Assembly: GCF_019443125.1 (NCBI RefSeq)
Contig: NZ_JAHYXK010000007.1
Location: 62,001 to 126,000, forward strand
Source of the DNA: Pontibacter aydingkolensis
GTDB lineage: Bacteria; Bacteroidota; Bacteroidia; Cytophagales; Hymenobacteraceae
Direction: 5' to 3'
Length of the DNA stretch: 64,000 nucleotides
The notes under the pieces were generated by a model. It was given only the letters and a program-made list of their open reading frames with translations, was not told the DNA's origin and ran no database searches. The translations under genes were made by a program, and so were the position numbers. This document shows positions 1 to 9,400 of the stretch, in pieces. Every line of letters starts with the position of its first letter. Within the stretch, counting starts at the first letter, position 1.

Positions 1-1
1 C

Positions 2-298
2 TCCATTGACCTGAGCTCTTACTACCGCCTTTACGCCTTCTCCGATTACAGAAGTATGAAAGTAGCCTTGCCGTACATGCGGCGCGTCGTGCTGGCAAAA
101 GGCCTTTCTGAAGTAGAGGAGGCAGATGTTAGAAGGTATGTACAGCGTGTTGAGGGGAGTGGGTATAAAAACTATCTGGAACCGCTAAACCATCTGTATG
201 CACGGGTATCTGCCACCAGCTCTTTTATTACTGCTTTGCAACTGTTATATAAAAGCAATGGCTACTCTGCCCGATATATTGTGGTGGAAAGGCGATAA
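2..298 (+). CDS. 3' end of an unidentified protein (5' end outside window)
   Basis: The frame is open from the first bases of the window to a TAA at 296-298, so the ATG at position 56 is internal rather than a start. About 98 C-terminal residues are visible. They are mostly helical and rich in Arg/Val/Glu, with a Tyr-rich stretch before residue 20 and a basic end (VVERR). I see no recognisable motif, no sorting signal and no membrane segment, and I do not recognise the family. The gene is convergent with the AraC-type regulator that ends at 332, and only 33 bp separate the two. Confidence 0.55.
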   Translation, partial: SIDLSSYYRLYAFSDYRSMKVALPYMRRVVLAKGLSEVEEADVRRYVQRVEGSGYKNYLEPLNHLYARVSATSSFITALQLLYKSNGYSARYIVVERR

Positions 299-331
299 GT
301 ATTATGTCTATACCTTTGCCTGCTTACATAC

Positions 332-1210
332 TTACTTGTCAGCTCTAAACTGTTCCGGTGTTAAGCCTGTGTGTTTTTTAAAGAACCGAAAGAAATAAGC
401 GTTATCAGTATACCCTAGTTCTGCAGCTATTCGTGAGCTTGTTAAATCGGAGTGTACCAACAGCCTTTTGGCCTCGAGTAAAGTGCGAAACTGTATCAAC
501 TCTATCGTAGTTTTTCCCAGAGACCTTTTACAAATTTCGTTCAGATGTTTTGTGGTTACATGTAAGCAGTCAGCATAAAAGCGTACAGGCAAGTGTTCTT
601 TGTGGTGCAGGTCAATCAGCCTTTCCAGATTTTGTAAGAGCGTGTGTTCATTGCCTTTAAATGCTGTGCTGCATTCTGTGTGCCTGCAAATTCTCGTCAG
701 TTCTATAAGTAGTACATCCAGCAGCCTGCTGAGCATTACCTCTTTCATAAATCTTGAAGTATTATGCTCTTGCGCAATATTTTGCAGAACAGGCATAAGC
801 AGCGCGTTTTCTTCAGGAGAGATGCTTAGAATGGGTCTGTGCAGCATGGTGTTAAAAAAAGGAAAACTATACAGCTTACGATCAGGATATGCTTTGGCGT
901 AGAATTCCTGCGTAAAAAAGATTATGAAGCCATCAACATTATCTGAAAGTTGCCAACTGTGCACCTGCCCCGGAACCAGGAAAAACACAGTGTAAGGCTT
1001 TACCTCATATTCCGTGAAGTCAATAGTATGCTTACCACTGCCCTGTGTTATAAAAAGTATGATGTAGAAGTTGTGCTTATGAGGCCTTCTAATGAACAAG
1101 TGCTCCTGTAAGTGTGCAGAGAAGGAGCTATAATAGAAGTAATGCTCCTTTTGGTCCTGTGCATTATAGTCCTGAATCTGATAAATTGGTAGGTACTTCC
1201 TTTGTGTCAT
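332..1210 (-). CDS. AraC-family transcriptional regulator with cupin-like sensor domain
   Basis: A 292-residue protein from ATG at 1210. A TTG seven codons upstream (1231) is possible but less likely. The N-terminal half carries the HxHxFY pattern (RRPHKHNFYIILF) and a VxPGQVHSW segment typical of the AraC ligand-binding cupin fold. The last ~100 residues form a two-helix-turn-helix AraC/XylS domain, with HLNEICKRSLG in the first half and SRIAAELGYTDNAYFFRFFKKHTGLTPEQFR as the second half (quoted as family hallmark). It probably acts as a ligand-responsive cytoplasmic activator. Its target is unknown; the divergent DUF983 gene 144 bp away is one candidate. AraC membership is secure, the ligand is not predictable. 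Confidence 0.9.
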   Translation of the reverse strand: MTQRKYLPIYQIQDYNAQDQKEHYFYYSSFSAHLQEHLFIRRPHKHNFYIILFITQGSGKHTIDFTEYEVKPYTVFFLVPGQVHSWQLSDNVDGFIIFFTQEFYAKAYPDRKLYSFPFFNTMLHRPILSISPEENALLMPVLQNIAQEHNTSRFMKEVMLSRLLDVLLIELTRICRHTECSTAFKGNEHTLLQNLERLIDLHHKEHLPVRFYADCLHVTTKHLNEICKRSLGKTTIELIQFRTLLEAKRLLVHSDLTSSRIAAELGYTDNAYFFRFFKKHTGLTPEQFRADK

Positions 1211-1324
1211 GCTATACTTATTAAGGCACAAGTTAGTTAACGCACAGGAAAAACACTCAGTAAAATTGGCTCAAATGTACAGTAAAAAGTCACTTTTGTC
1301 ACGTAAGTAGATGTAAAGGCAGTG

Positions 1325-1332
1325 TACCTTTG
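1325..1332 (+). promoter_or_regulatory. Candidate -7 box (TAnnTTTG) of the DUF983 gene
   Basis: TACCTTTG matches the Bacteroidota -7 consensus 22 bp before the ATG at 1355. No TTG sits at the ideal 19-20 bp upstream spacing; the nearest TTTG (1295-1298) is 26 bp away. Only the -7 element is supported. Confidence 0.4.
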
Positions 1333-1354
1333 TGTGTAGATAAATTTTGACAGA

Positions 1355-1747
1355 ATGAGCCAAGGAAATTCACTCTTATACGGTATCGTATCAGCTAAAT
1401 GCCCCAGGTGCAGAGAAGGAAACATGTTCCCGAAAGGCACACTGTATACGACCAGATTTGCGGATATGCACCCAAATTGCCCATGCTGCGGACAGACGTT
1501 AGAGCCCGAGCCAGGTTTTTACTACGGAGCCATGTACGTAAGCTTTGCCTTTAATGTAGGTATATTCCTGGTAGCACTGTTTATACTTTACCAGTTTGTA
1601 GATGAGGTTACTATGGCCATGATGATCGGGATTGTAGCTGTAAGCGTTGTAGGCCTTTTGCCCATCATATTCCGACTTTCCAGAGCAATGTGGATAAATA
1701 TTTTTGTGAAGTATGAAGGCCCTTGCAATCAGATATCTAAGAAGTAA
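1355..1747 (+). CDS. DUF983 family membrane protein
   Basis: A 130-residue protein. The N-terminus has a zinc-ribbon-like pair of cysteine knuckles (C16-x2-C19 and C42-x2-C45) separated by a KGTLYTTRFADMHPNC segment. Two hydrophobic segments follow, at about residues 55-78 and 85-106. This matches the length and layout of DUF983 proteins, which are common small inner-membrane proteins in Bacteroidota and alphaproteobacteria with no established function. It is divergent from the AraC-type regulator and followed by 244-310 bp of AT-rich spacer, so it is probably monocistronic. Confidence 0.85.
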   Translation: MSQGNSLLYGIVSAKCPRCREGNMFPKGTLYTTRFADMHPNCPCCGQTLEPEPGFYYGAMYVSFAFNVGIFLVALFILYQFVDEVTMAMMIGIVAVSVVGLLPIIFRLSRAMWINIFVKYEGPCNQISKK

Positions 1748-2057
1748 CCGAAGTAGTTTTGCCATTTGATTTTATTGCCAGGCTAGTTTTATTGCCTTTT
1801 TAAAATCATACGTTTGTTCAGAACTTTAAATTAGGTCAACTGATAATTCTTAACAGCAGATAGCTGCGATCACTATTCATTCATGTGACATTATATTCTC
1901 TACATAAGATGTCATGCTATAAATAACCTTTAACATAAATAGTTGTGTATAATTAATATTAATTATTATCTTTATTTAATATTAGGCAACTGTGGTCACA
2001 AAGTGTATTTGTGTCTGCATTCTGCAGCATTTACAAATCGCCAACTTACCTTATTTG

Positions 2058-2987
2058 ATGCCTGAAAAACCTCTGCAATTCATACAAGTAAACCCGAAAG
2101 ATATTGCCTACATTATCGGGCTGCTTGCCACACAGCATCCAGTAAGCGAAGAGTTGCAGAATGAGTTTTACAAGCACGCCATTGCCATCCAGTTAGAGGA
2201 AGGGGAGCACCTGCTTTATCACGGGCAGTTGTGCCAATACATGTATTTTATCCGTGAGGGTGCGTTAATGGCTTATTCGTTGCACAATCATAAAAAGATT
2301 ACAACGTATATTTCAGTTGAGAATGAGTTCGTTAGTTCTTTGTCAGGGCTCTATGGCGAAGAACCCTCCCGGGAAGCTATCATAGCAGTGGAACCAACGC
2401 TGGTTTTGGGAGTACACACCGATGTTCTGCAAGAATGGTATCAGCGCTTTTTCGATTTGAATTTTATCATCCGAAAAGTATACGAGAATTATTATCGCGA
2501 TGCGCAGGAGCGTTCTCATATCGTGCGTGTAGGCAACGCACAGGAGCGGTATTTATACTTTGTGCAATCCAAGCCAGGCTATATTGATCGTCTCCCTTTG
2601 GAGAGCGTTGCCTCTTTTCTGGACATGAAACCGGAAACACTTTCCCGCATCAGAAAACAAGACCAGTTTTATTTGCAAGGCCAAGAGGCCGAAGACCTGC
2701 TGGAGCAAGTAGAGCAGTATATGTATGAAACCAAGTGTTTCAAAGAGAAAGCTCTTAAGGTGCAGGACCTTGCAGCAAGGCTTGATATTCCGGCCTATAA
2801 GCTTTCTATGGTAATAAATACTTATTTAAAGAAGAGTTTCAAGGACTTTATAATTGGAACTGCATATGCTATCCAATTCCTCTTTTTTGTTAGAGCAAGG
2901 TTCTCTGGTGCTACTTTGCCCTCATTATTTTGTAATGCTTTTTTAATGGCATCGGCTTGTCAACCCACTGGGCTTACCCGCACCTAA
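2058..2987 (+). CDS. Crp-like cyclic-nucleotide-binding-fold regulator with truncated AraC-type C-terminus
   Basis: I take the ATG at 2058 (309 residues). A GTG at 1992 would add 22 residues with no family resemblance. Residues ~20-160 look like a Crp/cNMP-binding beta-barrel (EGEHLLYHGQLCQYMYFIREGA). Then comes a Crp-type helix-turn-helix stretch (RLPLESVASFLDMKPETLSRIRKQ). The end begins like half of an AraC domain (KVQDLAARLDIPAYKLSMVINTYLKKSFKDFI) and then stops resembling it at about position 2852. The last ~44 residues (IGTAYAIQFLFF... to TRT) look unrelated. The second AraC half-domain is missing, suggesting an old rearrangement or truncation. Function as a one-component regulator is therefore uncertain. 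Confidence 0.6.
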   Translation: MPEKPLQFIQVNPKDIAYIIGLLATQHPVSEELQNEFYKHAIAIQLEEGEHLLYHGQLCQYMYFIREGALMAYSLHNHKKITTYISVENEFVSSLSGLYGEEPSREAIIAVEPTLVLGVHTDVLQEWYQRFFDLNFIIRKVYENYYRDAQERSHIVRVGNAQERYLYFVQSKPGYIDRLPLESVASFLDMKPETLSRIRKQDQFYLQGQEAEDLLEQVEQYMYETKCFKEKALKVQDLAARLDIPAYKLSMVINTYLKKSFKDFIIGTAYAIQFLFFVRARFSGATLPSLFCNAFLMASACQPTGLTRT

Positions 2988-3417
2988 TACTATTACGGAA
3001 GCCACAGAGAATACTCAAAACCAATCTCCGCTACAGTAACTGGCTTATACGCATTCGGTGTATGGTTTTAGCAATTGCAGGCATGCCTGAGAAGAGAGCT
3101 GTGTATGGAACTACAAGCGGGTGAATCTATAAGTTGATTAAATTCTACAAGATATTAGCTTAAATTAAATAAGTAATTAGTATAGAATCTGACACTAATT
3201 ATAAATATTTCATAATTGTACTATTATGGAATATTTAGTGAAATATTAAAGTTATAGTGGTAAATATATTAATATTAATATATTGGTCTAAGGTTTTAAT
3301 TTATACGGCTTAAAATATTTTAGCTCAACTGGTTGTAGGTTTGATAATTGCACTTAAATTTGTTAAAATATTTTAATTTTTTGTATATAGTAAAAATCTA
3401 CACCCCTTCAACATTTT
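2988..3417. other. AT-rich intergenic region upstream of the giant adhesin gene
   Basis: This is 430 bp of strongly AT-rich DNA with no credible gene. The first ~130 bp contain fragmentary reverse-strand reading frames broken by stops, possibly debris from the event that altered the end of the preceding regulator. The right end holds the promoter described separately. Confidence 0.5.
3333..3362 (+). promoter_or_regulatory. Promoter of the giant adhesin operon (TTG-N19-TAAATTTG)
   Basis: The TTG at 3333-3335 is followed by a 19-bp spacer and TAAATTTG at 3355-3362. This fits the Bacteroidota primary-sigma consensus (TTTG-N19/20-TAnnTTTG). Transcription would begin near 3369, about 50 nt before the ATG. 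Confidence 0.65.
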
Positions 3418-6400
3418 ATGAAAATCCAATCTTTTACCTCTAAAACGGAGGGCAAAAGTATATGGTGTGTCCAATTGAGCTTACGTTCAAGATGGCTTGC
3501 TATATGCTTTGTGCTCTTTAGTTCTCTGTTAAGCTCCTATCAGGTAATGGCGCAACAGTATACTGCTAATTTTTCAACACCTCCTACTTTCTATGAAGGC
3601 TTTTGGGCAGGTGCAAAAACACACGCGACAGTAAATCTTGGTGGTGTAGATTATGATATTACAATAGGGCAAGTAACCAACTGGTCGCATTCCTCTTCCG
3701 GTGGTGAGTCCAACAGTGGATCTATCACCGCGATAGGCGGAGGGGACGTAAGTGTAACGCTGAAAAGAAAAGACAATCAACGATTTCAGTTTTACGGGGT
3801 TTGGTTAAAGTATACTAATTACTCAGGATATGCAAACAAAGATCTTCGTGTAACATACAGTGGCTCTACTGATCCACAGCAAACTTTTGGAGGCAATTCT
3901 ACAGCTGTTCTCTCTAAAAATGTGAATGTTACATCAGTGTCACTCTACTTTGGAGGACTAGATAGGTTATATCTTGATAACTTAATTGTTGGTCCAGCGG
4001 TTGCTAGTTTACCCACACTTGTTACAAATAGCGTAAGTAACATAAACAGTACTTTCGCTACAGCTGGGGGTAACATTACTAGCGATGGTGGTGGTCCGAT
4101 AACTGAGCGAGGTTTAGTATGGTCAACAGCCACAAATCCAACAACAGGCGACAACAAGCTAGCGATAGGTAGTGGTACAGGCTCATTTAGCGGCCAGATT
4201 ACCAACCTCACAGCTAACACCACTTATTATGTGCGTGCCTATGCAATCAACTCAGCAGGGACTGCCTATGGAAGCCAAGTGTCATTTACTACCACCGATG
4301 CTTCTGGACCTTTTTCTTTAACTCCGACACTAGATACTTCTTTTGATAATACTGGATCATATCCAAATGAAAATACATGTTATGTAGGGTATGAGCCTTC
4401 TTGGGGGCAGATGACAGCCGCTCTTAAATTTGCTTTAACCCCAATATCTGGCACAGTAACTTCCGCTAAACTTCGATTATTTGTAAATTACAAAAGCGGT
4501 ACAAATCCATTTATCAAAGTTTGGTCTTCAGCAAATGAATCATGGACAGCTTCTATTAGCTCTGCACCTGCTACAAATCAGGCCTTAGGTCAAGTTGATG
4601 CAACTGCTGTTAATAGTTGGATAGAGGTGGATGTTACAGATTACGTTAAAGCACAAGTTGCGGGAAGTAAAATTGCTTCATTGGTTGTAACTGGTAATAC
4701 TTCCTCAAGCCCTGGAGAAGTATACTTTAATTCGATGGAAAGCACTACAAACCAGCCTCTATTAGTAGTGACTACTGGTGCAGCTCTTTCCTCAAACGCT
4801 GATCTATCAGGTATAACCCTTTCAACTGGTACATTAGCACCAACCTTTGCAACTGGCACAACTTCCTATACAGCAACAGTAGCTAATGGTGTATCTACTA
4901 TTGATATCACGCCTGCCCTTGCAGATGTTAAAGCTGCAATCAAAGTAAATGGCAATTCAGTAGCAAGCGGTTCTGCTTCCAATGTTCCTTTGGTTGTTGG
5001 CAATAATGCAATTACAATTTTAGTGACCGCAGAAGACGGCACTACCAAGACCTATACGGTAAATGTAACTAGATTAAACCCTTCTGTTCCTGCCAGCGCC
5101 ATCAGTTTCAATGGTTTTAACCAATACATTAATGTGCCTAACAACAGTGCTTTTGAGTATGGAACCGGAACAGTAGAGGTTTGGGTAAAGCCAGACTGGA
5201 CGCCAGGTACTAAAGGTGCAAACCCATGCGTGTTGTCCATGAGAGCTGATGCAGGCGGAGCCACAAGGTATAGCCTACACATCAATGATAACTTAGGGGC
5301 TATCGGTATATACAACGGTTCTTATGCAACTTTACCTTACTCCTTTGCAAAAGGCCAATGGTATCATATTGCGGTTGTCATGAAGGCAACCGGGAATGAA
5401 TACTTTGTCAACGGCGTGTCGATCGGCTCAACCAACAACCCGATCGCTACTGGTGTAACGGGGCTTAATTTTAAAGTGGGCGCCTCCGAAATCAGCGCGA
5501 GTTCCGCTTATACGAAGGAGTTCTTCCTGGGCGAGATGGATGATATCCGCGTGTGGAACACGATGCGCACGGCAAGCCAGATCGCCAGCAGTTACCAGAA
5601 CGAATTAACCGTTCCCGCAACTGGCCTGGTGGCTTACTATAAAATTGATGCGGGTATTACCGCAGATGGCAATAAGTTCGCCAAAGCCGCGACGGATCAC
5701 TCTGGCAACAACTATAACGGTACAGTTGTCAACTATTTCAATGATGCAGACTTGAAGGGTCTTGCTATTTCTGCAGGTACTCTTTCTCCAGCTTTTGCAA
5801 CACTTACAACAGGCTATTCTGCCACAGTGCCTTCTACCGCATCTTCAATCAACGTTACTCCTACCACTTCTGACAGCAAAGCAACCGTAAACATAAACAG
5901 CGTTGCCGCAGCAAGTGGCTCAACCACTCCGGTAAACCTGGCGTTCGGAAGCAATGCCGTTAATGTGAAAGTAACGGCGCAGGATGGCACGATCAAGACT
6001 TACACTATAAATGTGACCAGGCAACTAAGCAGCAACGCGGATTTATCAAACTTAGCTGTTAGCGCTGGTGTGATTACCCCTGCGTTTGCAAGCGGTACAA
6101 CTTCTTACAGTGTTTCACTCCCAAGTGGCACGACCTCTCTAAACCTAACTCCAACAGTTGCCGATGCAAATGCTACTGTAAAGGTGAATGGTACAGATGT
6201 GGCAAGTGGTAGTGCGCATAGCGTAACGCTTAATACTGGCAATAATGCCATTACAATAGCGATAACGGCACAAAATGGTACTACTAAATCTTATACACTT
6301 ACTGCTAACGTAAACAATACCCCAAAACCTATTGCCGGCTACCTAAACGGGTTAAAATTTGATGGAGTAAACGACTATGTTGAAATTCCTTCTCAGACTT

Positions 6401-9400
6401 CCAATCAGTTTGATTCTAATACCGAGTTTACTGTTTCCATGTGGTACAAAGCCAACAGCATGGCTGCAGCAGGTCTCTTCAACAGGCCTTCAGGTGGCGG
6501 CGACATGCAACTTTGGTTTACAGCTGAGAATGGCAAATTTACTTTTGCCATTGATAAGCACGGCTGGGGATGGAGATGGTTAACTAGTACGGATGCTTAT
6601 AAAGTTGGTGAGTGGGTACAAGTGTCTATAGTAAGGAGAAATGTTAGCGGGCAACGTAACATGGAGATTTACGCTAATGGCGTGCTCGTTGGGTCTGCAA
6701 GCCTTGCCTACACTTCCTCTGCATCAAGCGCCCCTATTCGTATCGGTACATTCATGAATGTAGATGGTGGCTTTGCCAATGGCCAGATAGATAACGTATC
6801 TCTCTGGAAAAAGGCCCTTACAGTTGAAGAGATAAAGACGTTAGGTACCTCAACACTGAATGGCAACGAAGCCAGCTTGGCAGGTTACTGGCGTTTTGAT
6901 GAAACTACAGGTACTATTGCCTACGATGCAACTGCAAACGCAAATCATGGTACGCTTATAAACATGGACCTGGCAGCAGCCAGAGTTGCATCAACTGCTG
7001 GCGATATAACGACTAATGAAGATGTGGTCTTTACAGGTAAACTTGCAGGCAGCGACGAAAGCGGTAACACGCTTACTTATAGTGTAGTTACGGCTCCGGC
7101 AAAAGGCGCACTTGTTATAACAGATGTTGCTACGGGTGCCTTTACTTACACACCTGCAGCCAACATACACGGCTCCGATGTATTTACATACAAGGTAAAT
7201 AATGGATCATTGGATTCAGATGCAGCGACAGTTAACGTAAATATTGTTTCTGTTAATGATGCTCCAGTTGCTGTGGCTAAAACAGTTACGGCAACCGTAG
7301 ACGCCAACTGCCAGGCTGTAGTTGATGCTTCGGCATTCGACAATGGCTCAAGTGATGTGGATGGTGATGAACTGACGTACAGCATTTCTCCTGCAGGTCC
7401 GTTTACCGTTGGTACTACCAATGTTACTTTAACAGTTTCGGATGGTAAAGGCGGTACTAGTACTGCTGCAACAACTATAACTGTTGTAGATAACATCAAG
7501 CCAAGATTTGGTAATATGGTTGGAAATCCTGTTGCCTCTAATACCAGTTCACAACCTGGTGTTTTTATGAAAAAAGCAGATGTGTGGCATGGTCCTTCTC
7601 CTTATGATCATCATCAGGTAGCTGCTGCTGATTTCGATGGAGATGGTGATCTTGACCTTGCTTATACCACTAACAATTCACCTGCTATTTATTTGAACGA
7701 TGGCAAAGGGGTAATGACTGCCGGATTTTCAATATCTAATTTTAGACCCGGTTCAGTAGTTACTGGTGATTTGAATGGTGACGGTAAACCTGATATCATA
7801 TATGGAGCATCAGCTAGTGGAACTCCAAGCTCAAGGGTATATATGAACAATGGTGACGGTACTTTTACTATTACTCAATCTAATGTTGGAGGAGTAGACA
7901 GGGTTACCGATGTAGCTCTTGCAGACCTTGATGGTGACGGTGATCTTGATGTATTCTTCGTAGGATCAGGTTACAGTAACAGAAACCATCGTGTTTATTT
8001 CAATGATGGAAATGGAAATCTTTCACCTTCATCACAATTGTTTAATACAAATGATTGGGGTGCTAGAGTTGTTCTACGTGATTTTAACGGAGACGGAACG
8101 ATTGATGCTTTTGTTACAGCAGATTGGCCAGAAAATTCTTCCAGGTTATGGATTAACAACGGATCAGGTCAGTTTTCTGCTTCCGGGCCTTCTTTTGTGA
8201 ATGGTTATGGAATTGATGCTGCCGATTTTGATAAAGATGGTGATATGGATATTATTTATGCAACCTCCAATACCACTTTTGCCTTCCTTATTAATAACGG
8301 AACAGGAAGCTTTACTCAATCCACTCAGGTGTTTTCAAACCCAGAAGGGCACAAGCCTATGGATGTAAAATTTGCCGATATTGACAATGATAATGATGCA
8401 GACATTATCGTAGGGTATTCTGCTTCACCAAGAATTTATTTAAATGATGGATCTGGTCAGTATTCGTTGGGCAATACAATTCCTATCCAATATAGTGCGG
8501 TTTTGAAACATATGATCTTTGTTGATATGGATGGTGACCAGGATCTGGATTTTGTAGATGCTATGGCAGGTGCTTTCAATGAAGTTGTATTTAACCAGCT
8601 TACTCATCCTGTAACAGGTGGCTGTAGCGACATTGTAGTAAATAATACACCAGGGCAATGTGGGGCCGTTGTTACTTTTACGAATGCATTTTCAGATAAT
8701 TGTCCAGGAGCAACAGTAGCTTACTCTCATGCCTCAGGTTCATTTTTTCCAATTGGTGTAACAACAGTAACCGGAGAGGTAACTGATGCTGCTGGAAATA
8801 AAACAACCTGTTCATTTACTGTAACGGTAGCAGATACAGAAAAGCCAATAGTTAAAACAAAAGCTATTACTGTTGAACTGGATGCAACTGGTGCAGCTAC
8901 AATTACGCCAGCAATGGTTAATAATGGCTCAACAGATAATTGCTCGATAGCTTCTGATGGTTACAGCTTAGACAAAACAAGCTTTAGCTGTGCTGATCTT
9001 GGCGATAAGACCGTTTCACTAACTGTAACAGACGTGAATGGCAACACCGCTATGGCTACAGTAATTGTTACTGTAGTAGACAATGTTAAACCTACAGCAG
9101 TTGCCAAAAACATTACTGTTTACTTAGATGGGAACGGCGCTGCAACTATCACGGCAGCACAGGTAAACAATGGCAGCACTGATGCCTGCGGTATCGCCTC
9201 TGTTGCTATAGACAAAACAATCTTCTCTTGTGTAGACCTTGGCGCTAACACTGTTACCTTAACCGTAACAGACAACAATGGCAACACTGCTACCGCCACG
9301 GCTACCGTCACAGTAGAGGACAACATTGCCCCTGTCGCTAAGGCACAGAATATAACTGTGCAGTTGAATGCCAACGGTACAGCTACGATAGCTGCTGCTG

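Noticed and set aside
56-298. Separate 80-residue gene starting at 56
   Set aside because: The frame is open to the window edge, so this is the end of a longer gene.
1992-2057. GTG start at 1992 for the Crp-like regulator
   Set aside because: The added 22 residues are Cys-rich and unlike the family; the ATG at 2058 gives the normal N-terminus.
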